A stretch of 64,000 nt of DNA. Source: an uncultured Gammaproteobacteria bacterium (lineage in GTDB: Bacteria; Pseudomonadota; Gammaproteobacteria; HK1). The number at the start of each line of letters is the position of its first letter. Position 1 is the first letter of the stretch. The notes beneath the pieces were generated by a model. The model searched no databases. It was not told the origin of the DNA and saw nothing but the letters and a program-made list of their open reading frames with translations. Where the stretch lies: assembly GCA_958295835.1 (NCBI GenBank), contig OY282378.1, positions 3,745,694 to 3,809,693 of the forward strand, written 5' to 3'. Made by a program: the position numbers and the translations under genes. Shown here piece by piece: positions 8,887-17,804 of this stretch.

Positions 8887-10047
8887 ATGCTCGACACGAT
8901 GCTCGATGAACTGAAGACGACGACCGGCCTGCCGGCGATGGAACGGCCGCTCACGGACCAGCCGGAGACCTCCCACACCCTGCCCTCCGGCTACTACACG
9001 GACCCCGCCATCTACGAACGGGAGAAGGAGGCGATCTTCTACCGCACCTGGCAGTACGTCGCCCATGAATCCGCGTTCACCAAACCGGGCGACTACGTGA
9101 CCCTGCACGTCTGCGACCAGAACATCTTCGTCATGAAGGGAGGCGACGGAGTGTTGCGGGCGTTCTACAACGTCTGCCGCCACCGGGGGCACGAGCTGCT
9201 CGGCGAGCCCTACGGCAACGTGGAGTCGGCGATCGTCTGTCCCTACCACGCCTGGACCTTCGAGCGGGAAGGGGCGTTGCGCGGCGCACGTTTCTCCTCC
9301 CGCCGCCCCGACTTCGACAAGACCGACTATGGACTGCGCCGGATCCGGCTGGAGATGTTCTGTGGCTGCGTATTCGTCAACCTCGACGACGATGCGCAGA
9401 GCCTCGCCGCCCTCGCCGGCGACATGGAGGCGGATCTTCGCCACCGCGTCCCCTGGCTCGACGATCTGAAGATGCCCACCCGTTCCATCGACGTGCTGGG
9501 GCAGACCCGCCAGAACGCGGGCTGGAAGGTGGTCGTCGACAACTACGTCGAGTGCTACCACTGCCGTCACGCGCACCCGGACTTCGCCTCCCTGATCAGT
9601 ATGGACGAGTACCGGCTCGACACCGGGCGCATCTGGTCGCGCCAGCTCGGGGTGAAGGCCCGCCCGGAGAACACCGCCTACCACTTCGACCCGGGCGGCG
9701 GCTACCAGGGAGCGATATTCTGGTATCTGTGGCCGAACACCACCTTCAACATCCTGCCCGGCCCGAACGAGATGGCCGTCTATGCGATCCGGCCCATCGA
9801 CCACGAGTGGTCGAGCTTCGAGGGACATCTCCTCACCGCCGACGGCGGGATCAACGACGCGCGGGCCACCTACACCGCCGAAGTGCTGGGCCCGGAGGAC
9901 ATCGCGCTGTGCGAGAGCGTGCAGCGGGGGCTGAAGTCGAAGGGGTACGACCAGGGGCCGATCATGTCCGGCGGCGCCCCGAGCGGCGAGAACGAGTACG
10001 CGATCCACCACTTTCACAGGCTGGTCCACGAAGCGCTGAGCGGCTGA
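8887..10047 (+). CDS. Rieske non-heme iron oxygenase, alpha subunit
   Basis: A 386-residue aromatic-ring-hydroxylating-type oxygenase alpha subunit. The [2Fe-2S] Rieske motif is CRHRGHELLG...CPYHAW at about residues 98-122. The mononuclear iron site is DNYVECYHCRHAHPDF, with the Asp/Glu bridge and the two His ligands. The start at 8887 was chosen over upstream codons because MLDTMLDEL follows a GGAGG and the preceding frame is low-complexity. Within the family it resembles the oxygenases that demethylate or cleave quaternary amines (GbcA, choline/carnitine monooxygenase) more than classical dioxygenases, but the substrate cannot be fixed. No reductase or ferredoxin gene is adjacent, so electron transfer must come from elsewhere. 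The alcohol dehydrogenase 1.5 kb downstream is on the other strand. Confidence 0.85.
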   Translation: MLDTMLDELKTTTGLPAMERPLTDQPETSHTLPSGYYTDPAIYEREKEAIFYRTWQYVAHESAFTKPGDYVTLHVCDQNIFVMKGGDGVLRAFYNVCRHRGHELLGEPYGNVESAIVCPYHAWTFEREGALRGARFSSRRPDFDKTDYGLRRIRLEMFCGCVFVNLDDDAQSLAALAGDMEADLRHRVPWLDDLKMPTRSIDVLGQTRQNAGWKVVVDNYVECYHCRHAHPDFASLISMDEYRLDTGRIWSRQLGVKARPENTAYHFDPGGGYQGAIFWYLWPNTTFNILPGPNEMAVYAIRPIDHEWSSFEGHLLTADGGINDARATYTAEVLGPEDIALCESVQRGLKSKGYDQGPIMSGGAPSGENEYAIHHFHRLVHEALSG

Positions 10048-10056
10048 ACCTGGATA

Positions 10057-10074
10057 CCGCTCTCCGGAGAGCGG
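10057..10074 (+). terminator. hairpin after the Rieske gene
   Basis: CCGCTCTCC directly followed by its reverse complement GGAGAGCGG, ten bases after the oxygenase stop. There is no T-tract, so it may be a mRNA 3' stabilising stem rather than an intrinsic terminator. Confidence 0.4.
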
Positions 10075-10166
10075 CGGTCCGCCGAGGCCGGCTCGGGGAG
10101 ATGCGAGTGCCCACTCCGGTCGGGCCTCGACGGAGCAGGGAGAGGCATCGGGTCCGCCTCAAGTAA

Positions 10167-11120
10167 GTGGATATGAACTCGGACGATCCATCGCAGCGTT
10201 TCCAGAGACTCAGGATCTGGAAAGACAAACGCTACCGTGCACCACACAAGCCATTGCTGGCTTTATGGGCAATAGGACGCTGCTTGAGGAACGAACCTCG
10301 ATTGGCGCCCTTTGAGCTCATAGACCGCGAGCTCACCCGGTTGCTACGGCGCTTCGGTCCACATCGCGCAGTGATCCACACGGAGTTTCCGTTCTGGCGG
10401 ATGAGCAAAGACGACGTATGGGAGGTCGAACGTTCACATCTCGTGAGTACCACCGCAAAGGGAGACGCACACAAATCCAGCCTGATGAAGCACGATATTC
10501 ACGGCGGTCTGTTGGAAGCTGACTACGAGGTGTTGGGGCATGATCCCGAACTGGCATGGCGCATCGCCAAATCGCTCGCGGAGGCACACTTTCCCGGCAC
10601 GCTTCATGACGACCTCTTTCGAGCGACAGGGATCGAAATTGGCGCACCCGGCCAAAGGGATCCGGAACCGCGCCATTTCCCCGATCAAGTGAGGGAAGCC
10701 GACGCCTTCGAGGAGTACCGCCGCCGCCGACGCGACTCCACGTTCAGCAGGGCGGTACTGGATGCCTACGACAGCCAGTGCGCAGTGTGCGAGTTCGCCG
10801 TTCGCGTCGAAGATACACCGGTAGCGCTCGATGCCGCCCACATCAAGTGGCATGGAGCCGGAGGACCTCCCGAGATTCCCAACGGACTCGCTCTTTGCGC
10901 GCTTCACCACAGGCTTTTCGATTACGGGGTCTTTACGATGCTCGGCAATCTCGAGATCCGCGTGATCCGAAACGCAAGCGGTCGAGGTTTCCCGGAATCG
11001 CTTGGGAGATTCGATGGAAAGCTCATGCGGACTCCTGCTCGTCGGGATCACTGGCCGGCGGCCGAGTATCTCCGCTGGCATCGTCGCCAAGTGTTCAAGT
11101 CCCGGGCAATGAGTCCGTGA
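10167..11120 (+). CDS. phosphorothioate-DNA-binding McrA-type HNH restriction endonuclease
   Basis: A 317-residue protein (or 315 from the ATG at 10173; the GTG at 10167 is in frame two codons earlier, neither with a strong ribosome site). The N-terminal part has YRAPHKPLLALWAIGR and EFPFWRMSKDDVWEVE, characteristic of the sulfur-binding domain found in ScoMcrA-type enzymes. The C-terminal part is an HNH nuclease: CAVCEF, ALDAAHIKWHGAGGP, then NGLALCALHHRLFDYGVF, supplying the His-Asn-His triad and a zinc-type CxxC. Such type IV enzymes cleave DNA carrying phosphorothioate or methylated bases from invaders. No dnd/ssp modification genes are in the window, which fits a modification-dependent enzyme. 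It is a single gene next to unrelated metabolism. Confidence 0.8.
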   Translation: MDMNSDDPSQRFQRLRIWKDKRYRAPHKPLLALWAIGRCLRNEPRLAPFELIDRELTRLLRRFGPHRAVIHTEFPFWRMSKDDVWEVERSHLVSTTAKGDAHKSSLMKHDIHGGLLEADYEVLGHDPELAWRIAKSLAEAHFPGTLHDDLFRATGIEIGAPGQRDPEPRHFPDQVREADAFEEYRRRRRDSTFSRAVLDAYDSQCAVCEFAVRVEDTPVALDAAHIKWHGAGGPPEIPNGLALCALHHRLFDYGVFTMLGNLEIRVIRNASGRGFPESLGRFDGKLMRTPARRDHWPAAEYLRWHRRQVFKSRAMSP

Positions 11121-11231
11121 CCGAAACGATCCAGGTATCCGTCCGTCCAGACAGACCCGCGCCGATGGCTCCACCCTGAGCCGCCTCCGGATCGCCGTCC
11201 CACATTCTATTGCGTGCAATGGCGGCGGCGA

Positions 11232-11440
11232 TCACAGCTCGCGCGACGGCGGATCAGACCGGCAGGTCCCGGCCAGCGCAAGACGGTGCTTCTCCCGCCG
11301 GTGGCCCCGGTAGTCGTTGAGCGGGTAGTGCTGCACGCAACGGTCGTCCCGGAACGCGAGGGAGCCGGCGCCCAGCGGAACCGGCAGGTGAACTCCGGTC
11401 GCGTGAGATGGTTCAGCGGGAACCGGCCTTCTCGCAACAA
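11232..11440 (-). pseudogene. TauD/TfdA dioxygenase C-terminal fossil, frameshifted
   Basis: Two overlapping minus-strand frames together spell a TauD/TfdA C-terminus. One gives NHLTRPEFTCRFRWAP, and a second frame gives GAGSLAFRDDRCVQHYPLND, then YRGHRREKHRLALAG. In intact family members these segments are contiguous (HLTRPEF.CRFRW..G..AFWDNR..QHYA.NDY...RR.MHR..LAG). A frameshift near 11370 separates them and the rest of the gene is missing. The remaining QHY His and the RR..HR Arg are the 2-oxoglutarate/iron-site residues. It marks lost 2-oxoglutarate-dependent oxygenase function beside the Rieske and HNH genes. Confidence 0.75.
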
Positions 11441-11516
11441 CGACCACCCCAGCCTGCCCGCAACCGCGAGCGCTCCGGGAGCCGCCGCCGACCCTCCCGC
11501 GGATCCCTCCGGCGCA

Positions 11517-12614
11517 TCAGTCGAACACGATGACGCTACGCGCGACCTCCCCGGCCGCGAGTGCGTCGTAGGCGGTGTTGATCTCGTCGAGCCGGTATCT
11601 CCGGCTGATGATCTCGTCGATCTTCAGTCGTCCGTTCATGTACAGGTCCGAGAGCTTCGGCAAATCCACCCACGGCCTTGCCGAGCCGTACCATGAGCCG
11701 AGGAGTGCGCGCTCGGTGCGGGGCAGCGACAGGGCGTTGACCTCGAAGGTGTCGGTCTCCGGCGCCATGCCGACCACCACCACGGTGCCGCCGGGCCGGC
11801 ACATCTCGTATGCCTGCTCAATGGTCCTCGGGTTGCCGATCACCTCGAAGGCGTAGTCCACGCCCCCGCCGGTCATCTCCACCACCCGCGCCACCGCGTC
11901 GCCGTTGCCGGCGTTGACCACGTCGGTGGCGCCGAACTCGCGCGCGTATTCGAGCTTGTTGTCGAGCAGGTCCACCGCGATGATGCGGTCGGCCCCCGCC
12001 AGCACCGCCCCCTGCACCGCGTTCAGGCCGACCCCGCCGCAACCGATCACCACCACGTTGCTCCCGGGCGCCACGCGCGCGGTGTTGGTGACCGCGCCGA
12101 CCCCGGTCATCACCGAGCAGCCGACGAGGCAGGCCCGGTCGAGCGGCATGTCCGCCCGGACCGGCACCGCACCCGACTCCGGCACCACCGCGTACTCCGC
12201 GAAGCACGCGGTACGGGTCATGTGGTGGACGTCCTGGCCGTTGCGATGCAGGCGCACCGTGCCGTCGTACATGAAGAAGCGCGGGGTCTCGATGCCGTCG
12301 CAGAGCACCGGACGCCCCACCACGCAGTAGTGGCAGTGGCCGCAGTTGGGGCGGAAGTTGAGGATCACGTGATCCCCGGGCTTCACCCGCGTGACCCCGG
12401 CGCCGACCTTCTCCACCACCCCGGCGCCTTCATGCCCGAGCACCATCGGCAGGGGCATCGTCCATTCGCCCTTCATCACGTGGTAGTCGGAGTAGCACAC
12501 GCCGGCCGCGGCGATGCGCACCAGCACTTCGCCGTCTTTTGGATCGTCGAGCTCCAGGGTCTCGATCACGAGAGGTTCGTTGGGCTCGTAGAGCACCGCC
12601 GCCGTCATTTCCAT
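11517..12614 (-). CDS. zinc-dependent alcohol dehydrogenase (MDR, class III-like)
   Basis: A 365-residue medium-chain dehydrogenase. Catalytic zinc ligands lie in AGVCYSDYHV and GHEGAGVVEKVG. The structural zinc cluster CGHCHYC...C is complete (CGHCHYCVVGRPVLC), and the Rossmann motif is VVIGCGGVGLNAV. Residue D (AVDLLDNK) after the second strand favours NAD over NADP. Length and ordering match class III/mycothiol-type alcohol or formaldehyde dehydrogenases; the preferred alcohol is unknown. It is 148 bases downstream of the TrpB-like gene on the same strand, with a duplicated spacer in between, so the two may form an operon. Confidence 0.85.
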   Translation of the reverse strand: MEMTAAVLYEPNEPLVIETLELDDPKDGEVLVRIAAAGVCYSDYHVMKGEWTMPLPMVLGHEGAGVVEKVGAGVTRVKPGDHVILNFRPNCGHCHYCVVGRPVLCDGIETPRFFMYDGTVRLHRNGQDVHHMTRTACFAEYAVVPESGAVPVRADMPLDRACLVGCSVMTGVGAVTNTARVAPGSNVVVIGCGGVGLNAVQGAVLAGADRIIAVDLLDNKLEYAREFGATDVVNAGNGDAVARVVEMTGGGVDYAFEVIGNPRTIEQAYEMCRPGGTVVVVGMAPETDTFEVNALSLPRTERALLGSWYGSARPWVDLPKLSDLYMNGRLKIDEIISRRYRLDEINTAYDALAAGEVARSVIVFD

Positions 12615-12638
12615 GGATCAGTCTCCGTTTCGTGTCCT

Positions 12639-12731
12639 GGTCCCGTCTCCGTGAAGTCCCGGGCGACAGGCCCGGGGGTCGTTTTCCGGTCCCGTCCCGT
12701 GAAGTCCCGGGTGACGAGGCCAGGGATCGTT
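12639..12731 (-). repeat. imperfect 45-bp tandem duplication in the trpB-like/adh spacer
   Basis: Two copies (12639-12684 and 12688-12731) share GGTCCCGTC..CGTGAAGTCCC, GGG.GAC and GG.TCGTT. They fill most of the 148-base spacer between the TrpB-like gene and the alcohol dehydrogenase. Each copy contains a CCCGGG-centred stem. It is one of several spacer duplications in this window. Confidence 0.8.
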
Positions 12732-12762
12732 CGTGGCTTGTGGATTCCGCACCAGGCTCCGG

Positions 12763-14127
12763 TCACGCCACTGCCGGCAGCCCCGCCAGGGCCATGGCCA
12801 CTTCGCTCTCGTCGTAATGCTCGACCGCGAGATTGCCGGCGAAGTAGTCGGTGTACGCCTGCATGTCGAAATGGCCGTGCCCGCAGAGGTTGAACAGGAT
12901 GGCGCGGCTCACGCCCTCCTCCTTGCAGCGCAGGGCCTCGACCACCGCTCCCTTTACCGCATGGTTCGCCTCCGGGGCGGGGATGATGCTCTCGGCGCGG
13001 GAGAACAGGACGCCCGCCTCGAAGCACTCGATCTGCGTGTACGCGGTCGGCTCGACCAAGTCGAGCTCGACGCAGTGGCTCACCAGCGGCGCCATACCGT
13101 GGTAGCGCAGCCCCCCGGCGTGGAACCCCGACGGCACGAAGGCCGATCCGAGGGTATGCATCTTCACCAGCGGCGTGAGATTCGCGGTGTCGCCGAAATC
13201 GTAGGCGTACCGCCCGCGGGTGAGGGACGGGCACGCGGCCGGCTCCACCGCCACCACCCGCACGTCACGTCCGCCGCGCAGCTTCTCGCCGATGAAGGGG
13301 AACGCGATGCCGGAGAAGTTGCTGCCGCCGCCGGTGCATCCGACGATGATGTCGGGGTAGTCGTTCGCCAGCTCGAACTGTGCCAACGCCTCGCGCCCGA
13401 TCACGCTCTGGTGCATCAGCACGTGGTTGAGCACGCTGCCCAGCGAGTACTTCGTGTCCTCGCGGGTGGCCGCGTCCTCCACCGCCTCGCCGATCGCGAT
13501 GCCGAGGCTCCCGGTGCTGTCTGGATGCTCGGCGAGCACCGCGCGCCCCGCGTTGGTCTCCTCGCTGGGGCTCGCGATGCAGGTCGCGCCGTAGGTCTCC
13601 ATCATCGCCTTGCGGTAGGGCTTCTGGTCGAAGCTCACCCGGACCATGTACACCTTCACCTCCAGCCCGAAGAGGGCAGCCGCATAGGCGAGCGACGAGC
13701 CCCACTGCCCGGCCCCGGTCTCCGTCGCGAGACGCGCGACCCCCGCTTCCTTGTTGTAGAACGCCTGGGCGACCGCGGTGTTGGGCTTGTGGCTGCCGGT
13801 GGGGCTCACGCCCTCGTACTTGTAGTAGATGCGCGCGGGCGTATCGAGCGCCTGTTCGAGCCGGCGGGCGCGGTAGAGCGGGGTAGGGCGCCACGCGCGG
13901 TAGGCATCGCGCACTGGCGCCGGGATCTCGATCTCGCGCTCGGTGGACACCTCCTGCCCGATCAGCGCCATCGGGAACAGCGGCGCGAGGTCGTCGGGGC
14001 CGACCGGCTGGAGGGTGCCGGGATGCAGCACCGGCGGCGGGGGGCTCGGCAGATCCGCCTGGAGGTTGTACCAGGCGGCGGGAATGGCGTTCTCGTCGAG
14101 GAGGTACTTCGTGGGTTCGGTCATCAT
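12763..14127 (-). CDS. TrpB-like pyridoxal-phosphate enzyme (TrpB2 type)
   Basis: A 454-residue fold-type II PLP enzyme. The lysine lies in SPTGSHKPNTAVAQAFYNK (GSHK.N). The phosphate-binding loop is CTGGGSNFSG, and ETGAGQWGSSLAYAAALFG is the substrate-side motif of tryptophan synthase beta chains. The long N-terminal region (PTKYLLDENAIPAAWYNLQADLP) and GRYAYDFGDTANLTPLVKMHTLG are hallmarks of the TrpB2 subgroup, which works without TrpA and may use serine and indole directly. The start is ATG 14127 with AAGGAA seven bases upstream; an extension to 14184 has no support. There is no trpA nearby, so a role outside tryptophan synthesis is possible. Confidence 0.85.
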   Translation of the reverse strand: MMTEPTKYLLDENAIPAAWYNLQADLPSPPPPVLHPGTLQPVGPDDLAPLFPMALIGQEVSTEREIEIPAPVRDAYRAWRPTPLYRARRLEQALDTPARIYYKYEGVSPTGSHKPNTAVAQAFYNKEAGVARLATETGAGQWGSSLAYAAALFGLEVKVYMVRVSFDQKPYRKAMMETYGATCIASPSEETNAGRAVLAEHPDSTGSLGIAIGEAVEDAATREDTKYSLGSVLNHVLMHQSVIGREALAQFELANDYPDIIVGCTGGGSNFSGIAFPFIGEKLRGGRDVRVVAVEPAACPSLTRGRYAYDFGDTANLTPLVKMHTLGSAFVPSGFHAGGLRYHGMAPLVSHCVELDLVEPTAYTQIECFEAGVLFSRAESIIPAPEANHAVKGAVVEALRCKEEGVSRAILFNLCGHGHFDMQAYTDYFAGNLAVEHYDESEVAMALAGLPAVA

Positions 14128-14473
14128 CGGGGTTCCTTGCCGTTCCAGGCGCCCGATTTTGAGTGAGCCGGCGCCATAGCACAATGCGCAGGCCGGCCAA
14201 GTGCTCAGGGTGATTTCATCCTGGCCGGCTCGCGGCCTGGATGCGGACAGACCTGTTTGCGGGCACGGAAGAGGTCACTCCCCGGAAGCGGCGTGTCCTG
14301 ATGGGACACGGGCGTCCCGTCCGGACCGCCGCCGCAACGCCACCCGCCGGCCGCCGAACACGGCCCAACCTGCCTCGAACCGGACCCGTCATGCTGCGCG
14401 AGCCTGCAGCGTCCGGACCACCACCCCGCGCCCGTCCTGCCGGCGACCGCTTCCATCCGCGGTGGCCTTTGCG
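14128..14473. other. 346-bp gap
   Basis: This lies upstream of the TrpB-like gene and downstream of the AAA-PD(D/E)XK gene, both on minus. It should hold the TrpB-like promoter. The only structure I see is a perfect stem CGTGTCC/GGACACG at 14292-14310. No gene is supported. Confidence 0.4.
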
Positions 14474-16132
14474 CTACAGCGTCCACACGGCCACCTTGCG
14501 GCCATCGTGTCGGCGCTCGCTTCGAGCCCCTTCGCCTTCGCGCTGCCGCTCGCTTCCACCCGCCTCCCCGTCGCCATGCCGACGTTCTTCGCTACGCCGC
14601 CGCTCCTCGCTACGGCGGTCGATCACCACCAGATGCCCTTCCTCCGCTCCGCACTGCTTCATGTACCCCAACGTCTGCTTCACGCCCTGCTCGATGGTCC
14701 ATTCCAGGCTCTTGCGATCCGCATCGCGCAACACCTTGCACTCCACCACGAAACGCTCCCACAGGTCCGACGGCTGACCCGCCTCCCGCGGCCACAACAC
14801 CAGCAGGTCCGTCCGGCCTCGCCCCAACCCGTACTCCCGCTCGATGCGTCCGCCCCCGTTCACCACCCGCTGCAGGTACGACTGCAAGATAAGCTGCGGT
14901 CCCGCCTCGGGGTAGTCGGAGAAGCGCCCCAGCCAGTGTCCGGAATGCTCCCCGAAGAAGATGCGGAACGCCGTCAGCAGCTTCGTCATGTCCAGCCGGC
15001 CATCGTCGTCCACGTACCACGCCACCTGCACGTCCAGGCTGTCCTGCAACACGTAGCCCAACTCCCGCGGCACCACCTCCGCGTAAATCGGGTTCGCCAT
15101 GCGCGGCGGCGAATCCGGCGCGAGCAGACCCAGGTCGCGCACGTACTCCAGGTCACGGCCATCGTGCTGTACCTCGCCGCCGCTCAGCAGCGGCTCGACG
15201 ACGCGCCGAACCCGCGCCTCCTCCAGCTTGTGCGCCAACTGGTCCAGATGCGTGCGCCGCGAGAGAATCAGTTCCTCCCGCGCCGCGTAGACGTCGTCCA
15301 CTTCGATGGTCCGCGAGCGGTCCCGCCCGGCCTTGTTGTCGAAGCACGCCCCGGCGCAAAGCGCGTTCACCAGCCAAGGCTGGCCCCGGGTCTGCGTCCA
15401 CACCACATCCAGCGCTGCCGGCGAGAAGCGCTGGCCGGTTTCCTCGGTGTGCTGCGCCATCAGCGTGCGCGTCTCGGCTTCCGTGAAGTCGCCCATGCGA
15501 AGCGATTTCGCCGCCACGTTGAACGGACTGCCCCCGGCGATGACCTCGCCGGCGCTCGACCGGATGCGGTAGTCGCGGATGTCGCGCACCCCGCACAGCA
15601 CCACGCTCTGCGGGAAGCCTTCGGGGCGATGTTCATAACCCGCGCGGAGCTGGCGCAGCACGGAGAGGAGGGTGTCGCCGACCAGCGAATCGATCTCGTC
15701 CACCAGCAGCACCAGCGGCACAGGGTTTGCCACGCACCAGTGCATCAGCACGTGCCGCAAGGCGTCGTTGGGACCCACCTTGGCGAGCATGTCCGGCCAA
15801 ATGTCGTCAAGGTAGTCGTCGCCCAACAGCAGCGCCCGCGACGCCATCATGCTCAGGATGGCGCGGATGCCCTCGGCTACGTCGTCGCGCGCCACCTGGG
15901 CGACCTCGACGTTCACGTTCACGCAGCGGAAGTTGCCGACCTCCCCGCTGTTCAGGAGGTCGCGTAGGGCGATGAGGGCGGAGGTCTTGCCGGTCTGGCG
16001 CGGCGCGTGCAGCACGAAGTAGCGCTTGGCCCGAATCAGGGCCAGAAGTTCATCGACATCCATCCGGTCCAGGGGCGGGATGGCGTAGTGGTCGTTCGGG
16101 CGCACTGGCCCTTCGGTGTTGAAGAAGCGCAT
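14474..16132 (-). CDS. AAA-like ATPase with C-terminal PD-(D/E)XK nuclease-like domain
   Basis: A 552-residue protein of the AAA-ATPase-like/PDDEXK family. N-terminal MRFFNTEGPVRPNDHYAIPP precedes Walker A (HAPRQTGKTSAL), Walker B PLVLLVDEIDSLVG, and a QRFSPAALDVVWTQTRGQPW lid motif (TRGQPWL). The C-terminal part has GRGRTDLLVLWP and RFVVECKVL, giving the D...ExK arrangement of a PD-(D/E)XK fold. The start was set at ATG 16132; the nine codons before it are non-conserved in character. The last ~45 residues contain an Arg/Glu/Ser-rich insertion (RRSEERRRSEERRHGDG) between LVVIDR and the terminal KVAVWTL, where relatives continue directly. Suggested role: single-gene defence or mobile-element-linked nuclease; no partner gene is seen. 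Confidence 0.8.
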   Translation of the reverse strand: MRFFNTEGPVRPNDHYAIPPLDRMDVDELLALIRAKRYFVLHAPRQTGKTSALIALRDLLNSGEVGNFRCVNVNVEVAQVARDDVAEGIRAILSMMASRALLLGDDYLDDIWPDMLAKVGPNDALRHVLMHWCVANPVPLVLLVDEIDSLVGDTLLSVLRQLRAGYEHRPEGFPQSVVLCGVRDIRDYRIRSSAGEVIAGGSPFNVAAKSLRMGDFTEAETRTLMAQHTEETGQRFSPAALDVVWTQTRGQPWLVNALCAGACFDNKAGRDRSRTIEVDDVYAAREELILSRRTHLDQLAHKLEEARVRRVVEPLLSGGEVQHDGRDLEYVRDLGLLAPDSPPRMANPIYAEVVPRELGYVLQDSLDVQVAWYVDDDGRLDMTKLLTAFRIFFGEHSGHWLGRFSDYPEAGPQLILQSYLQRVVNGGGRIEREYGLGRGRTDLLVLWPREAGQPSDLWERFVVECKVLRDADRKSLEWTIEQGVKQTLGYMKQCGAEEGHLVVIDRRSEERRRSEERRHGDGEAGGSERQREGEGARSERRHDGRKVAVWTL

Positions 16133-16360
16133 GGGTCGATTATGGCACTTGCCGCGCACCGTTGCGCCCGCGGGACGGCACCGATCCGCAGCGTGGAATC
16201 GCCCTGGCCGGGTGGGGGAACGGCGGCGGTTCCTGCCGACGCCCCGGACACGGTCGTGTCATCGCATTTCGCGGCTATCCCTGCCGTCCGGGCGTCCGGC
16301 CGCGGTGGCCCTATGGACGTTTCCGGGTCTGGCAACAATCGCCGGGGAGCGGTGATCCAT

Positions 16361-16390
16361 TTGACAGACCATCCGTGGCGCGGGTGAAAA
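16361..16390 (+). promoter_or_regulatory. candidate sigma70 promoter for the liv-type operon
   Basis: TTGACA at 16361-16366 followed after 18 bases by TGAAAA (16385-16390), 63 bases before the binding-protein start. The -35 is perfect, the -10 poor. The rest of the 320-base gap (16133-16452) shows nothing further. Confidence 0.4.
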
Positions 16391-16452
16391 TGCGGCATCG
16401 GTGCGCCGGCATCCGCCGGAACCGGAAGCGGGAACACGAGAGGGAACGAATC

Positions 16453-17637
16453 ATGACTGGTAAGCGAACCATGGCCGCCGCCCTCGCGGCGGGATTGCTC
16501 GCCGGGATCGCCGGCGCCGCGAACGCGCAGTCGAGCATCAAGGTGGGGGTGCTCCTGCCCTTCTCCGGGGTGTTCGGGGGGCTGGGCAAGGACCAGGCCG
16601 CCGCGCTGGAGATGGGCTTCGACGACCTGGGCCGCGAGGTCGGGGGACGCACGATCGAGCTCGTCAAGGCGGATACCGAATCGAAGCCGGCGGCCGGCCT
16701 CGCGCAGGTCAAGAAGCTCATCCTGCGCGACAAGGTCGACGTGGTGGTCGGGATCATCTCCTCGGCGGTGGCCGGCGCGGTGCGCGACTACGTCCACGGC
16801 TCGAAGACGCCGCTCATCATCACCAACGCCGGGAACGACGCCCTGACCGGGGAGAAGTGCAGCCCCTGGATCGTGCGTACGTCGTTCTCGAACTCGCAGA
16901 TCAACCGCGACATGGGGCCGTGGATGGCCGCTCAGGGCTACAAGAGCGCGTTCCTCATGGCCTTCGACTACGCGGCCGGACACCAGATGATGGACGCCTT
17001 CAAGGCCGGGTTCACCGGCGCCGGGGGCGCCATCGCCGGCGAGGCGTACCCGCCGCTCGGGGAGACGAAGGACTTCGGCCCCTACCTCGCGAAGGCCAAG
17101 GCCGCCGATCCGGACGTGGTCTACGTGTTCTTCGCCGGCGGGCCCGCCATCAAGTTCACGAAGGAATGGGCCGCCTTCGGCATGAAGGACGAGGTGCAGC
17201 TCGCGGGCGCCGGCTGGCTCAACTCCGCGCTCTACGTGAAGAAGCAGGGCGCCGACGCGGTGGGAACCCTGGGCGCGCTCAACTACTACCCGTCGATCGA
17301 CACCCCCGAGAACCAGGCGTTCCAGGCGAAGTTCCGGGAGAAGCACGGGCGCGATGCATCCGAGTTCGGGGTCGCCGCGTACGACACCGTCCGCCTCATC
17401 GTCGACGCGCTGAAGGCGACGGGCGGAAAGACCGACGACAAGGCGGCGCTCGTCAAGGCCATGCACGACGTGCAGTTCACCGGGCCGCGCGGGCCGTTCC
17501 GGATCGATCCGCAGACCAACAACGTGATCCAGAACATCTACGTCGCGCGCATCGAAGAGATGGGCGATTCGGTGGGGGCGGTGATCAAGCACACCTTCCC
17601 GAACGTGCAGGACCCCCCCAACGGCTGCACGCTCTGA
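16453..17637 (+). CDS. branched-chain amino-acid-type ABC transporter, periplasmic binding protein
   Basis: A 394-residue type I periplasmic binding protein. The signal peptide is MTGKRTMAAALAAGLLAGIA with a likely cut after AANA. SIKVGVLLPFSGVFGGLGKDQ and VDVVVGIISSAVAGAV follow, then SFSNSQINRDMGPWM; these are family motifs of LivJ/LivK-like proteins that also bind amides or aromatic acids. It is the first gene of a complete five-gene importer. The start at 16453 was chosen because it opens the signal peptide and has GAGGGAACG upstream. The ligand cannot be told from sequence; the substitution of typical LivJ loops suggests something other than leucine. Confidence 0.88.
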   Translation: MTGKRTMAAALAAGLLAGIAGAANAQSSIKVGVLLPFSGVFGGLGKDQAAALEMGFDDLGREVGGRTIELVKADTESKPAAGLAQVKKLILRDKVDVVVGIISSAVAGAVRDYVHGSKTPLIITNAGNDALTGEKCSPWIVRTSFSNSQINRDMGPWMAAQGYKSAFLMAFDYAAGHQMMDAFKAGFTGAGGAIAGEAYPPLGETKDFGPYLAKAKAADPDVVYVFFAGGPAIKFTKEWAAFGMKDEVQLAGAGWLNSALYVKKQGADAVGTLGALNYYPSIDTPENQAFQAKFREKHGRDASEFGVAAYDTVRLIVDALKATGGKTDDKAALVKAMHDVQFTGPRGPFRIDPQTNNVIQNIYVARIEEMGDSVGAVIKHTFPNVQDPPNGCTL

Positions 17638-17654
17638 CCCCGAAGGCTCCGGCC

Positions 17655-17774
17655 CGACCCTCTCCAAGGAAGGGGAGCGCTCTCCAAGGGAGAGGCGCTC
17701 TCCAGGGGAGAGACGCCCTCCGGAGGTGAGGCTCCTTCCCCGCGCGGGAGGGCGCCTCTCCTCCGGAGGAGAGG
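17655..17774 (+). promoter_or_regulatory. cluster of stem-loops between binding protein and permease genes
   Basis: The 167-base spacer contains repeated CTCTCCA(A)GGG(A)GAG hairpins and ends in a perfect 20-base palindrome, CCTCTCCTCC/GGAGGAGAGG (17755-17774). Such stems after binding-protein genes commonly protect the upstream mRNA and lower permease expression. Confidence 0.6.
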
Positions 17775-17804
17775 GCCTTCCATCCATCCGGCACGGCCCG
17801 CGCC

